DNA of 47,357 bases from Rhodocyclales bacterium RIFCSPLOWO2_02_FULL_63_24 (GCA_001828935.1 MHZX01000103.1:11393-58749), one strand, 5' to 3'. Positions 33,398 through 42,705 are shown, numbered from the stretch's first letter. The notes: a model not told the origin generated them from the sequence alone. Numbers and translations: made by a program.

Positions 33398-34741
33398 CTA
33401 TTTGGCGAGATCGGTGAGGCGGTCACGCAGGTTTTCAGGAGCGAAGAAGACATAGGCATTTCCTTGCCGTGCTTTTTCAAGCAGCCCAAGTGAATGAAGG
33501 GTCAGCAAATCGTTGCGGGCAGTTTGGTAGACGACATTGTGGGAACGCTGATGAGCGTCCACCCGGTATCCCTCGCCTAAGTTCCTCAGAGCGTGTGTCA
33601 GCAGGGCGATTTGCCGATGATTGAACCTGGTTCGAAGTGCTGGCGATGCGGCCAACAGCTTTTCCGTCTCCCGTTGCTCGCCGGCTTTTCTAGCCAGGTA
33701 CTCGTGCAGCGCTACTATTGCTCGCCGGATAGTCAGGAGCTGATGTAGCAGGAAGTAGGTTGTGTCGTTTTGGTCTGTCTCTGTCTTCAGGTAAGCGCGC
33801 ATATAGCTGACAGAGCTTCTGCGCAGGATGTGACTGATGGAGGTGTACTCCATCAACCAATAGCCACTGCGAGCCAGCGACCAATAGAACAGCGCTCGGG
33901 CGGTACGGCCATTGCCGTCTACAAAGGGGTGGTCGTATCCGATCATGAAATGAAGCAAGATCGCCCGTAGCACCGGATGCACGAAAGGTAATGAGGTTTC
34001 ATCTGCGTTTGCAAATGTACATAGCCTTTCCATGCGTTCAGGAAGTTCTGTGCTCGGTGGCGGCACATGCACAACCTTGTTATCTCGTTGATCGACAACA
34101 CGCACATCGTCAGACTTGCGAAGTCGCCCGGCATCTGCGGTGTCTTCAAGTGTGTTTTCCGTGAGGATGCGATGCAGTTCCAGGATCAATTCTGGCGTAA
34201 TTGGTTCCTGCTTCAAGGATCGTAGATGCTCCATTGCCCGGTAGTTGTTGAAAATCATGGTTTCACTAATGTCGCGCGGCTTACGGCCCTCGCGAAGCAT
34301 TGCCGCTGCAACTTGCCGGGTTGTGGACGCGCCTTCAAGCTGGCTGGAAGTAATGGCCTCCTCAATAAGAGAGTTCAACAAATAGCGCGCAGGGTGTTCT
34401 TGAATCGGAGCGCCTACAGCAGTGCGGATTTGCCCAGCGGCATCGCGGTCAATGTGGTGCAGGTCAATCTGCACAGGGCTTGGCGTAGCGAATCTAAATG
34501 GATTACCGCGCTTGTCGAGAAGAGGTAGCGGCTGCATTAGCCCGTGACGCCCTAACAAAAGTGAAGCCCACCAACCATCGCGGGTCAGTCCCGGGGGCGG
34601 CTCTCTGTAGCGAAGCTCGTCCCAATGGAGATACTTCCCCTTTGCCAGCGGAGCAATATTCTGAGCAGCCAGCTGAATATCCTTAGGCTTCATACGCTTA
34701 AGGAGTTTGGTCAGTTCTGGAGAGGTTTCTGGAAGCCTCAT
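33398..34741 (-). CDS. Fic-domain protein with C-terminal winged helix
   Basis: A 447-residue Fic enzyme. The catalytic loop HPFVDGNGRTAR is at about residues 271-282 and matches HPFx(D/E)GNGRxxR, so AMP transfer is likely. An inhibitory-helix motif S132-xxx-E136-G137 ('SSQLEGAST') precedes the Fic core, marking a class II, self-inhibited Fic. The C-terminal 90 residues ('HRQIALLTHALRNLGEGYR ... YQTARNDLLTLHSLGLLEK') look like a winged helix, so the protein may bind DNA. The ATG at 34741 is preferred over an in-frame TTG at 34759. GC content is lower than the neighbours, indicating horizontal acquisition. Three palindromes sit just upstream. The target protein is unknown, and no separate antitoxin gene is present. 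Confidence 0.92.
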   Translation of the reverse strand: MRLPETSPELTKLLKRMKPKDIQLAAQNIAPLAKGKYLHWDELRYREPPPGLTRDGWWASLLLGRHGLMQPLPLLDKRGNPFRFATPSPVQIDLHHIDRDAAGQIRTAVGAPIQEHPARYLLNSLIEEAITSSQLEGASTTRQVAAAMLREGRKPRDISETMIFNNYRAMEHLRSLKQEPITPELILELHRILTENTLEDTADAGRLRKSDDVRVVDQRDNKVVHVPPPSTELPERMERLCTFANADETSLPFVHPVLRAILLHFMIGYDHPFVDGNGRTARALFYWSLARSGYWLMEYTSISHILRRSSVSYMRAYLKTETDQNDTTYFLLHQLLTIRRAIVALHEYLARKAGEQRETEKLLAASPALRTRFNHRQIALLTHALRNLGEGYRVDAHQRSHNVVYQTARNDLLTLHSLGLLEKARQGNAYVFFAPENLRDRLTDLAK

Positions 34742-34745
34742 AACT

Positions 34746-34887
34746 CTACTAGTTTGCAAGAAGATTAGTAGGAATTAGTACAAATAACAGATCAACTACA
34801 CGTCTACTAATTTGCAATAAGATTAGTAATTATTAGTATAGATAGCAGATCAACTGCATGTCTACTAATTTGCAAGAATATTAGTAG
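34746..34887. promoter_or_regulatory. Triple palindromic operator upstream of the Fic gene
   Basis: Three 26-nt near-palindromes of the form CTACTAATTTGCAAGAATATTAGTAG start at 34746, 34804 and 34862, an exact 58-bp period. The outer arms CTACTAAT/ATTAGTAG are preserved. Extra ATTAGTA half-sites occur in the first two spacers (AATTAGTAC, TATTAGTAT). The AT-rich block ends 4 nt before the Fic ATG. It probably contains the promoter and binding sites of the Fic protein's own winged helix. Confidence 0.75.
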
Positions 34888-34967
34888 CAATTGTCAACGC
34901 AATGGATCGCCACCACCGATCTGATCTATTCCCGGCAGCACCTTGCAGATATCTCGGCTGAAAAGCA

Positions 34968-35001
34968 AAGGCCCCGCAGGTCATAAGACGAGCGGGGCCT
35001 T
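34968..35001 (-). terminator. Terminator of tRNA-Phe
   Basis: A perfect 10-bp stem AAGGCCCCGC/GCGGGGCCTT lies 8 nt past the tRNA-Phe 3' end and is followed on the minus strand by TGCTTTTC. It is a convincing intrinsic terminator for the tRNA gene. Confidence 0.75.
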
Positions 35002-35009
35002 GGTATTAC

Positions 35010-35085
<76 letters not shown>

Positions 35086-35183
35086 GGAAAGGGTGCGGAT
35101 TATAGGCCCTCGGCGTTGCGGCGTCAAAGGTCGCCGCGCCTTTCTCTTACCTGGTCGTCGCTGACGGCTTGCTGACAGGCGGC

Positions 35184-35237
35184 GTAAGTCATCCGTAAGA
35201 GCATGGTAAGAGCCGTGTAAGTGCGCCTGCCTAGGAT
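35184..35237 (+). promoter_or_regulatory. Four 11-bp-spaced GTAAG half-sites and promoter of DUF485-actP
   Basis: GTAAG occurs at 35184, 35195, 35206 and 35217, exactly one helical turn apart, in the manner of OmpR-family direct-repeat operators. A TAGGAT hexamer at 35232-35237 fits a -10 box with the last repeat over the -35 position, suggesting activation. A matching array lies upstream of DUF4212 (43134-43160). The regulator is probably the OmpR-type protein encoded at 44736-45431. Confidence 0.7.
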
Positions 35238-35303
35238 GCCAGCCTCCAGCAGAGCTGGGCGTTTCGCCATTACAACAATTCCCTTCCACTCCAAGGAGGA
35301 AAC

Positions 35304-35618
35304 ATGAAAGACGAAGACATTGTCGAACGGATTCAGAAGAATCCGAAGTTCCTGCAGTTTGTCAGCATCCGCAACAACTACTCGATCATCATGACCATCC
35401 TGATGATGATCGTGTATTTCGGCTACATCCTGCTGATCGCTTTCGACAAGCAGTTCCTGGCCACCAAGGTCGCCACCGGCGCAGTGACGTCCATCGGCAT
35501 TCCGATGGGAATCGGCGTGCTGGTGTTCACCATCGTCATTACCGCAATCTATGTCCGCCGCGCCAACACCGAGTTCGACGACATGAAGAACGCAATCGTC
35601 AAGGAGGCTTCCAAGTGA
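35304..35618 (+). CDS. DUF485-family membrane protein (YjcH-like)
   Basis: A 104-residue inner-membrane protein with two helices ('[18 protein letters not shown]' and '[20 protein letters not shown]') and a charged C-terminus ('[18 protein letters not shown]'). This is the DUF485/YjcH pattern that accompanies acetate permease ActP. The ATG at 35304 follows an excellent AAGGAGGAAAC ribosome site. Its TGA overlaps the actP GTG (GTGA), implying coupled translation. In E. coli yjcH lies between acs and actP; here no acs is present. Its role is unknown, perhaps assembly or stability of the symporter. Confidence 0.92.
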   Translation: MKDEDIVERIQKNPKFLQFVSIRNNYSIIMTILMMIVYFGYILLIAFDKQFLATKVATGAVTSIGIPMGIGVLVFTIVITAIYVRRANTEFDDMKNAIVKEASK

Positions 35619-37297
35619 TCAAGGCCAAACACATTCTCGGCGGCGCGGCCGCCCTGCTGGTCGCCGGAGCGGCCCTGGCGGCCGGCGCCGACCTCGGTCA
35701 GGCGCAGAAACAGGACACCAACTGGACCGCGATCACGATGTTCGCGATTTTCGTCGGCATCACATTGTGGATCACCAAGTGGGCGGCGGCCAAGACCAAG
35801 ACGGCGGCGGACTTCTACACGGCAGGCGGCGGCATCACCGGCTTCCAGAACGGCTTGGCGATCGCCGGCGACTACATGTCGGCGGCTTCCTTCCTGGGCA
35901 TTTCCGGCCTGGTGTTCGGTTCCGGCTTCGACGGCCTGATCTTCTCGATCGGCTGGCTGGTCGGCTGGCCCGTCATCACCTTCCTGATGGCGGAACGCCT
36001 GCGCAACCTCGGCAAGTTCACCTTCGCCGACGTCGCCGGCTACCGCTTCGACGCGGGCCCGATCCGCACCTTCGCGGCCTGCGGTTCGCTGGTCGTGGTG
36101 GCCTTCTACCTGATCGCCCAGATGGTCGGCGCCGGCCAGCTGATCAAGCTGCTGTTCGGTCTCGACTACCTTGTCGCGGTGAGCATGGTCGGCGTGATCA
36201 TGATGACCTATGTGCTGTTCGGCGGCATGACGGCAACGACCTGGGTGCAGATCATCAAGGCCTGCATGCTGTTGATCGGCGCCACCTTCATGGCCCTGGC
36301 GGTGTTGTTCCAGTTCGGCTTCAGCCCCGAAGCGATGTTCGCCAAGGCGGTCGAAGTGCATTCCAAGCATGATGCGATCATGAGTCCGGGGGCATTGATC
36401 AACGACCCGATCTCGGCGATTTCGGTCGGCATGGCGCTGATGTTCGGCACCGCAGGTCTGCCGCACATCCTGATGCGCTTCTTCACCGTACCGAGCGCCA
36501 AGGAAGCCCGCAAATCGGTAGCTTGGGCCACGACCTGGATCGGTTACTTCTACATCCTGACCTTCATCATCGGCTTCGGCGCCATCACCAACCTGATTCC
36601 CAACCCGGCGGACTACTTCGTCGGTGGCGAGCTCGCCAATGGTCTCAAAGGCGGCGGCAACATGGCGGCGGTGCATCTGTCCAAGGCCGTGGGCGGGGAC
36701 ATGTTCATGGGCTTCATTTCCGCCGTGGCTTTCGCCACGATTCTGGCGGTGGTGGCGGGCCTGACGCTGTCCGGCGCGTCGGCGGTATCGCACGACCTGT
36801 ACGCTTCGGTGTGGCGTCACGGCAACGTCGATTCGGCGACCGAACTGCGCGTGTCGAAGATCACCACGGTGTGCCTCGGCATCTTCGCCGTGCTGCTCGG
36901 CATCGTGTTCGAGAAGCAGAACGTCGCTTTCATGGTGATGCTGGCCTTCGCCGTCGCCTGCTCGGCCAACTTCCCGGTGTTGTTCATGTCCGTGCTGTGG
37001 AAGGATTGCACCACCAAGGGCGCGGTGGCAGGCGGCACGGTCGGCCTGATCTCCTCCGTGGCATTGACGATCATGTCACCGGCGGTGTGGGAAGCCTCGC
37101 TCGGCAATCCCAAGGGATCGGCGCTGTTCCCCTACGCGTCGTCGGCGATCTTCTCGATGACCGCAGCCTTCGTGGTGATTTACCTGGTCTCCAAGCTGGA
37201 CAACAGCGCCCAGGCCAAGAAGGAACGCGCCTTGTTCCCGGCTCAGTTGATCCGCTCGGAAACCGGCGTCGGCAGTTCCAGCGCCTCCGGTCACTGA
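35615..37297 (+). CDS. actP: ActP-like cation/acetate symporter
   Basis: A 560-residue sodium:solute symporter family protein with an N-terminal signal-like segment ('[20 protein letters not shown]', cleaved in E. coli ActP) and about 13 membrane helices. Signatures include '[20 protein letters not shown]', '[15 protein letters not shown]', '[14 protein letters not shown]' and '[20 protein letters not shown]'. ActP carries acetate and other short carboxylates with sodium or protons. The GTG at 35615 overlaps the DUF485 stop. The gene ends 20 bp before a strong intrinsic terminator. The repeat array upstream of the operon indicates control by a two-component regulator. Confidence 0.93.
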   Translation: MIKAKHILGGAAALLVAGAALAAGADLGQAQKQDTNWTAITMFAIFVGITLWITKWAAAKTKTAADFYTAGGGITGFQNGLAIAGDYMSAASFLGISGLVFGSGFDGLIFSIGWLVGWPVITFLMAERLRNLGKFTFADVAGYRFDAGPIRTFAACGSLVVVAFYLIAQMVGAGQLIKLLFGLDYLVAVSMVGVIMMTYVLFGGMTATTWVQIIKACMLLIGATFMALAVLFQFGFSPEAMFAKAVEVHSKHDAIMSPGALINDPISAISVGMALMFGTAGLPHILMRFFTVPSAKEARKSVAWATTWIGYFYILTFIIGFGAITNLIPNPADYFVGGELANGLKGGGNMAAVHLSKAVGGDMFMGFISAVAFATILAVVAGLTLSGASAVSHDLYASVWRHGNVDSATELRVSKITTVCLGIFAVLLGIVFEKQNVAFMVMLAFAVACSANFPVLFMSVLWKDCTTKGAVAGGTVGLISSVALTIMSPAVWEASLGNPKGSALFPYASSAIFSMTAAFVVIYLVSKLDNSAQAKKERALFPAQLIRSETGVGSSSASGH

Positions 37298-37317
37298 AGC
37301 AAACTTAGCCAACAAGC

Positions 37318-37349
37318 AAAAAAGCCAGCCCCGCGGGGCTGGCTTTTTT
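37318..37349 (+). terminator. Intrinsic terminator of the actP operon
   Basis: AAAAAAGCCAGCCCC and GGGGCTGGCTTTTTT form a near-perfect hairpin with a two-base centre, ending in a run of six T, 20 bp past the actP stop. The flanking A-run makes it usable from both strands, so it may also stop transcription of the convergent Ser/Thr kinase gene ending at 37415. Confidence 0.9.
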
Positions 37350-37414
37350 GCTTCCCGGTTCCCTTGGGCGGGAAGGCATTCAGGGATGCGCCGATGCGGG
37401 CGGGCGAGTTCCGC

Positions 37415-39391
37415 TCAGGAGCTGGGAGCGGTGAAACGCCGTCCCGGGTCGCCCTCGTTGACCCAGTGGTTCTTCCACCACGCGTCGATCTGGCTTCGCG
37501 TCCAAGGCATGTGCACCAGCAAGCCGTCGAGCGCGCTGGCAACTTCGATGATGCTCTGCGGGCGCGCCGCCGCGTCTTTTTCCAGGCAGCGTCCGATCAG
37601 GGCATCCAGTTCCGCCGGCACCGCAAACGGCGAGCATTCGGAGACAAGCTTGGGCACGGTGTGCAGCACATGGTAGGTGAGGTCGTGCTCGGTTTCCGTC
37701 TCGAACAGGCGCTTGCCGGTGAGCAGGAAGAACCCGACCGCGCCCAGGGCGTAGATGTCGGCGCGGCCATCGGCGTCGCTGGGATTGCGAATGCGTTCGG
37801 GCGACATGTAGAGCGGCGTGCCGAGGATGCGCATGGCCCGGGTGAGATCCCGCGTCTGCTCGCCCCCCACCTGCTTGACCAGGCCGAAGTCGAGCACCTT
37901 GACGAAATCGCGCTCGCCGCGAATCTGGCAAAGCATGATGTTCTGCGGCTTGATGTCGCGATGCACCAGACCGCAGCCGTGCGCTTCCCATAGCGAGGCA
38001 CAGGCCTGGCGCAGGATGTAGGCCGTGCGTGCCGGCGGCAGCGGACCGTAACGTTCGACCAGGTCGGCGAGCGACAAGCCCTCCAGATACTCCATGGCGT
38101 AGTAGAACTCGCCGGTCGACCCCGTGCCGTAATCGTAGATGGCAATGGTGTTGGGATGGTGCAGCTGACTGGACAACTGGACCTCGCGCTGAAAGCGGGC
38201 GATCCATTCGTCCGAGGCCTTCTGCGTCTTGAGCACTTTCACGGCCGCCGGGCGCTTGAGCATGCGATGCTGTGCCAGGTAGACGTTGCTGATGGCGCCT
38301 TCGCCGATTTGTCGCAGCAATCGGTAGGGACCGAGCTCGCGCACTTTTGCGTCCCGCCGTAACAGCGTAGCCAGCGCGCCGGGCGACAAAAAACCCGACA
38401 GCCATACGATGAAGATGAGCAGCAGGACTATCGAAAATCCGATCTGCAGATAGGTCAGCGGGGCATAGGCCTCGCTCGCTTCGATCTCGATCGCGACGCC
38501 GATATCGTGTTCGCGCAGCCAGCGCCAGGCACCGATGACATCGCGGCCGAGATAATTCGGATAGGGCTGCAGCAGGAGTCCTTCACCTCCCTCGCCGCGC
38601 TTGGCCACGGCTTGCATCGCCAGCCGGCTCAGGGTCTCGGCGGCAGGCGCAGCCAGGCGGGCCGCCAATCCGTGCTGACGCAATTCCTCGGCGTGCCGAC
38701 TCGGCGACAGCAACCAGCCCTCGGCATCGAAAGCGAGAGCTTCCCCGCTGCGGCCGAGACGGGCCGCTTCGAACAGGCCGGCAAATCCCTTGTCGGCCGG
38801 TGAGCCCAGGGCCAGCATGGCAACGATCCCACCCTTTGCGTTGCGTATCGGTGCGGCGACCCAGGCGCGCCCGATTTCCATTGCCCCGGCGGTGTCGCCG
38901 GGGCCACTATAGGGCCGCACGAAAGCGGATTGCCCCTTGAGCACGGGCGCCAGATGGGCGAAGAAGTCGGGTGTCACGCCATGACCGGTTCGTTGCGCCT
39001 CACTGGCGGCGAGAATGCCGCCCCGCGGATCGATGACCAGGGCCGCAGTCACGCCGATGGCCGCCGCCTTGCCCAGAATGCCTTCGATAATGCCGGCACG
39101 GTCATGTTGCCGCGCGGCGGAAGCCAGACGAACGATATCGGCGCTCAGCTCCGCATCGGCCGCAAGTTGCTCGGCCTCGTGGCGCCGTTCGGCGATCCAT
39201 TGCTCGAGCGTTCCGACCTGGGTGTTGAGCAGCGTCCGCAAACCGGTAGCGCGAATCTCGCGCACGGAATCGCCAACGCCGCGATAGGCCCACATGCCGA
39301 CGCCGAGCAAGGCCACCAGCAGCAACAGGAGGGCGAGGCGGGTCCGGTCGAATTGGCTGTTCACGACCTTGGCGCCTGGATCAGGCCGCAC
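37415..39391 (-). CDS. Membrane sensor Ser/Thr protein kinase
   Basis: A 658-residue protein. TM1 (about 18-38) and TM2 (about 318-340, 'IGFSIVLLLIFIVWLSGFL') bracket a periplasmic sensor of about 280 residues that looks like a double-Cache domain ('ALVIDPRGGILAASEAQRTG'). The cytoplasmic C-terminal half is a Hanks-type kinase: P-loop 'IGEGAISNVYLA', lysine in 'AAVKVLK', catalytic 'LVHRDIKPQNIML', 'VLDFGLVKQ' and 'GTPLYMSPERI'. The order is sensor-TM-kinase, opposite to PknB. GTG at 39391 or 39364 may be the start. It lies alone, convergent with actP. The P-loop lacks the third Gly (GEGAIS instead of GxGxxG), but the other catalytic residues are present. Confidence 0.9.
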   Translation of the reverse strand: MRPDPGAKVVNSQFDRTRLALLLLLVALLGVGMWAYRGVGDSVREIRATGLRTLLNTQVGTLEQWIAERRHEAEQLAADAELSADIVRLASAARQHDRAGIIEGILGKAAAIGVTAALVIDPRGGILAASEAQRTGHGVTPDFFAHLAPVLKGQSAFVRPYSGPGDTAGAMEIGRAWVAAPIRNAKGGIVAMLALGSPADKGFAGLFEAARLGRSGEALAFDAEGWLLSPSRHAEELRQHGLAARLAAPAAETLSRLAMQAVAKRGEGGEGLLLQPYPNYLGRDVIGAWRWLREHDIGVAIEIEASEAYAPLTYLQIGFSIVLLLIFIVWLSGFLSPGALATLLRRDAKVRELGPYRLLRQIGEGAISNVYLAQHRMLKRPAAVKVLKTQKASDEWIARFQREVQLSSQLHHPNTIAIYDYGTGSTGEFYYAMEYLEGLSLADLVERYGPLPPARTAYILRQACASLWEAHGCGLVHRDIKPQNIMLCQIRGERDFVKVLDFGLVKQVGGEQTRDLTRAMRILGTPLYMSPERIRNPSDADGRADIYALGAVGFFLLTGKRLFETETEHDLTYHVLHTVPKLVSECSPFAVPAELDALIGRCLEKDAAARPQSIIEVASALDGLLVHMPWTRSQIDAWWKNHWVNEGDPGRRFTAPSS

Positions 39392-39504
39392 TGCGGAAGG
39401 CAGATACCCGCGCCCGTCATCGACGTGCGCGGCCGGGCGTCCCGCTCACCCCGGCTGGTCAAGTTAACGCGCATGCGGTCGTTTTCCCGCCGCCCATGGG
39501 ATGC

Positions 39505-39810
39505 TCAGAAGCACTGCAGCAGGTTGGTGTCGCAGTAGAGCTTTTTCAGATACGCCAAGCCAATCCAGCACCAGAACAGCAGGGCGAAAGCGACGAAGGG
39601 CAGGTGGCGGTCGATGACCTGCGGCGGGGTGACCTTGCGCACCACCTTCAGCACCGGCGCCGTGACGATCAGGAACAGCTTGTACATGGTGTTGGTGTGG
39701 CGACGGCTGCCCGCCAGGAGCGCCAGCAGGCCTTGCCCGAGAAGAAACAACATCGCGACTTCGGCCAGCGCGCGCAATACGCCAAGGATGAGTAGTTCAG
39801 GGTGGCTCAT
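39505..39810 (-). CDS. Small two-helix membrane protein, possibly YggT-like
   Basis: A 101-residue protein with hydrophobic stretches 'ALAEVAMLFLLGQGLLALLAG' and 'LPFVAFALLFWCWIGLAYL'. Between them lies 'FLIVTAPVLKVVRKVTPPQVID', whose placement recalls YggT-family proteins, but the canonical YggT motifs are not clear. The ATG at 39808-39810 faces the divergent TPR gene across 39 bp. Three cysteines occur in the last 20 residues. Function unknown. Confidence 0.7.
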   Translation of the reverse strand: MSHPELLILGVLRALAEVAMLFLLGQGLLALLAGSRRHTNTMYKLFLIVTAPVLKVVRKVTPPQVIDRHLPFVAFALLFWCWIGLAYLKKLYCDTNLLQCF

Positions 39811-39849
39811 GGTATGTTTCGGTCTCCATTATTTTGCTTGGTCAAACGC

Positions 39850-40440
39850 ATGAATTACGAACACTGGCGGCATTATGCCCGCGGCTGGCTGTTTCACTTC
39901 TTCGGCCGCGAAGACCGCGCCTTCGAGGCCTACCTTACGGCGTTCCGGGTCAACCCGCAGGACGTGCAGTCGGCACGCCATCTGGCGGCAATTGCGGCCA
40001 AGCGGAAGAACTACGCGGTGGCGATAAAGTGGTTCGAGGCGGCGCTGGCGCTGACGCCGGATGACGGCGCCAACTGGTACAACCTCGGCTACGTGTGCGA
40101 ACACGCCGGCATGCCGACGCAGGCGATCGCCGCCTTCACCGAGGCGGTGCGCCTGGTGCCGACGCAGGACATGGCCTGGTACGGCATGGGACTGGCCCAT
40201 GCGCGCCTCGGTCAACACGACGAAGCGGTGAAAGCGCTGGAAAAAGTCGTTGAACTGCAGCCCATGAGCGGCGAAGGCTTCTATCAACTGGGCATGGCTT
40301 ATCACCATGCCAACCGTCCCGACGACGTCACGCGCATCCTCAAGCGCCTGGTCGGATTCGAGCCCAAACGCGCGAAGAAACTGGCGCACGATACCGAGCG
40401 CGCCGACTTGATGCAATTCATTCCGGAACTTCCCTTCTGA
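39850..40440 (+). CDS. Tetratricopeptide repeat protein
   Basis: A 196-residue soluble protein with about four to five TPR units, for example 'AIKWFEAALALTPDDGANWY', 'NLGYVCEHAGMPTQAIAAFT', 'AVKALEKVVELQPMSGEGFY' and 'QLGMAYHHANRP'. The ATG at 39850 is chosen because it begins the helical pattern ('MNYEHWRHYARGWLFHFFGRE'); upstream in-frame codons overlap the divergent gene. TPR proteins mediate protein binding, and no partner is evident. It converges with the symporter gene ending at 40600. Confidence 0.87.
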   Translation: MNYEHWRHYARGWLFHFFGREDRAFEAYLTAFRVNPQDVQSARHLAAIAAKRKNYAVAIKWFEAALALTPDDGANWYNLGYVCEHAGMPTQAIAAFTEAVRLVPTQDMAWYGMGLAHARLGQHDEAVKALEKVVELQPMSGEGFYQLGMAYHHANRPDDVTRILKRLVGFEPKRAKKLAHDTERADLMQFIPELPF

Positions 40441-40519
40441 TATTTTGCTAGCCAACGCCAGGCCAATAGTCGGCGCGGGCAGCACGCCGAATTCGCGTCC
40501 GGATTCAAAGGCGTAAAAA

Positions 40520-40549
40520 AACCGGCCCGTGGTTGCCCAGGGACCGGTT
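40520..40549 (-). terminator. Intrinsic terminator of the DUF4212-SSS operon
   Basis: On the minus strand AACCGGTCCC and GGGCCGGTT form a stem with a single bulge and a loop of about 11 nt, followed by a run of seven T (TTTTTTT as GGTTTTTTTACG). It lies 51 bp past the SSS stop codon. Confidence 0.8.
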
Positions 40550-40599
40550 CAACGGGGGCGGGTATCCTCCCTAACCCCCCTCCTCCTCCATAAATCGAA

Positions 40600-42705
40600 T
40601 CAAATGCCCTTGGTGTCGATGTCGCCTTCCAGATTCGGATAGCGGACATGGTCGACCAGTTCCTGAATCTCCTTGCTCGGCTCTGCCGAAATCAGGCTAC
40701 CGATGATCACGCCGAGGAAGCCGGCGGGAATGCCGAAGGTGCCGGCCGAGATCGGGGCGATGTCCCACCACAGCGGTGCATTGACGCCGAAGAACGGATA
40801 GGTTGTGTACATGTAGTAGGCACAAGTACCCAATCCGGCGCTCATGCCCAGCACCGCACCGAGGTAGTTGGCGCGCTTCCAGAACACCCCGCATACCAGC
40901 GCCGGGAAGAAACCCGAGGCTGCCAGCGAGAAGGCCGCGCCGACCAGGAACAGGATGTCGCCCGGCTTCAGGCTGGTGACGTAGGCAGCACACAGCGCCA
41001 CCACGAGCAACAGGCCCTTGGACACCGCCAGACGGCGTACCGTCGAGGCGTTTGGGTCGATCATCTTGTAGTACAGGTCGTGCGACATGGCGTTGGCGAT
41101 GGTCAGCAGCAGGCCGTCAGCGGTGGAAAGTGCCGCCGCCAGGCCGCCGGCCGCCACGAGGCCCGAGATCACGTAGGGCAGACCCGCAATTTCCGGGGTG
41201 GCCAGCACGATCAGGTCGCCGCCGATGACGATTTCCGCCAGCTGCACGATGCCGTCCTTGTTGATGTCGGCAATGTTCATCAGCGACTTGTCCACCACGG
41301 ACCAGTTGCTGACCCAGGCCGGCAGCGAAGCGAAGCTCGACCCCACCAGGTTGCTGTAGACCTCGTACTTGGCCAGGATGGCCAGGGCCGGTGCCGTGAA
41401 ATACAGCAGGAAGATGAAGAACAGGCCCCAGAACACCGAGACGCGCGCCTCATGCACCGAAGGCGTGGTGTAGTAGCGCATCAGGATATGCGGCAGGGCG
41501 GCGGTGCCGATCATCAGACACGCGATCAGGGCGAGGAAGTTCTTCTTCGCCTTGCTGCGGTTCTTCTCGATCTCTTCCGGCGTCTTGCCACCCACGGCAA
41601 AGGCTTCGGCGTGGGCCTTGACCGGCGCGGCGCGGGCGCCGACACCTTTCTCGGCAGTCCAGGCCTTCTTCGCCGCAGCCGCATCGGCAGGGAAGTCCTT
41701 GACGGTCTTCTCCGCCGCTTCGATGGCCTTGGCGTCCGGCGTGGCTTCGGCCTTGAGGGCCGCGACCTTGTCCGTCAGCTTCTGCTTTTCCGCCGCGAGG
41801 AAAGCCGGACCGTCCTTCTCCAGGCCGGCCAGCTTGGCCGTGGCCGCAGCGGAACGCTCGCGGAATATGGCGCGCACCGACTCTTCCTTGGCACCCTTGG
41901 GCGTGGCCTTGTCGTTGAACTCCGTTTCCAGCGCCGTGATCTTGGGCAGGGCCGAGGTGTAGGCGGAGATCTGCGGAATCGGGATGCCGGTATGCTTCAC
42001 CGACAGCCACACCACCGGGATCATGTAGGCCACGATCAGGATGATGTACTGCGCCACCTGGGTCCAGGTCACGGCCTTCATGCCGCCGAGGAAGGAGCAG
42101 ACCAGGATGCCGGCCAGACCGACGAAGACGCCGACCTGGAACTCGAGGCCGGTGAAGCGCGAGGTGATGATGCCGACGCCGTAGATCTGCGCGATCACGT
42201 AAGTGAAGGAGCAGGTAATGGCCGCAATCACGCCGATGAAGCGCGGCAGGTGGCCGCCGAAGCGCGCACCGAGGAAGTCCGGAATCGTGAACTGACCGAA
42301 CTTGCGCAGGTAGGGCGCCAGCAGGATCGCCACCAGGCAGTAGCCGCCGGTCCAGCCCAGCACGAAGGCCAAACCGTCGTAGCCCGACAGGTAAAGAGTG
42401 CCGGCCATGCCGATGAAGCTGGCCGCCGACATCCAGTCGGCGCCGGTCGCCATGCCGTTGAACAGCGCCGGTACGCGCCGGCCGGCGACGTAGTACTCAC
42501 CGACGTCTGCCGTCTTCGACATGAAGCCGATGCCGGCATACAGCATGATGGTGGCGAACAGGAAGATGTAGCCGAGGATCTTGCTCGGCACGCCGAGCTG
42601 TTCGAGGATGCCGACGACGATGACGAAGGCAACGAAACCGCCGGTGTAGAAGCTGTAGTAGCGCTTCAGGTTGGCGGCGAACTGTGATTGGGTTATGGCG
42701 GACAT
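40600..42705 (-). CDS. Sodium:solute symporter (VC2705-type) with a large internal insertion
   Basis: A 701-residue SSS-family transporter with about 13 membrane helices. Landmarks are 'GEYYVAGRRVPALFNGMA', 'ADWMSAASFIGMAGTLYLSG', 'FLGGMKAVTWTQVAQY' and 'IGTAALPHILMRYYTTPS'. Between helices, residues about 250-385 form a charged Ala/Lys/Glu-rich, probably helical insertion absent from ordinary SSS proteins of about 550 residues. A second loop holds a canonical EF-hand sequence DINKDGIVQLAE (480-491). The start overlaps the DUF4212 stop by one base (TAATG). The combination marks a carboxylate (acetate- or propionate-type) symporter; the substrate is inferred. Confidence 0.92.
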   Translation of the reverse strand: MSAITQSQFAANLKRYYSFYTGGFVAFVIVVGILEQLGVPSKILGYIFLFATIMLYAGIGFMSKTADVGEYYVAGRRVPALFNGMATGADWMSAASFIGMAGTLYLSGYDGLAFVLGWTGGYCLVAILLAPYLRKFGQFTIPDFLGARFGGHLPRFIGVIAAITCSFTYVIAQIYGVGIITSRFTGLEFQVGVFVGLAGILVCSFLGGMKAVTWTQVAQYIILIVAYMIPVVWLSVKHTGIPIPQISAYTSALPKITALETEFNDKATPKGAKEESVRAIFRERSAAATAKLAGLEKDGPAFLAAEKQKLTDKVAALKAEATPDAKAIEAAEKTVKDFPADAAAAKKAWTAEKGVGARAAPVKAHAEAFAVGGKTPEEIEKNRSKAKKNFLALIACLMIGTAALPHILMRYYTTPSVHEARVSVFWGLFFIFLLYFTAPALAILAKYEVYSNLVGSSFASLPAWVSNWSVVDKSLMNIADINKDGIVQLAEIVIGGDLIVLATPEIAGLPYVISGLVAAGGLAAALSTADGLLLTIANAMSHDLYYKMIDPNASTVRRLAVSKGLLLVVALCAAYVTSLKPGDILFLVGAAFSLAASGFFPALVCGVFWKRANYLGAVLGMSAGLGTCAYYMYTTYPFFGVNAPLWWDIAPISAGTFGIPAGFLGVIIGSLISAEPSKEIQELVDHVRYPNLEGDIDTKGI

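Noticed and set aside
32908..33489. A 193-codon minus-strand frame upstream of the signalling unit
   Set aside because: It is Arg/Cys-rich with no recognisable domain, overlaps the Fic terminator and gene end, and has no good start.
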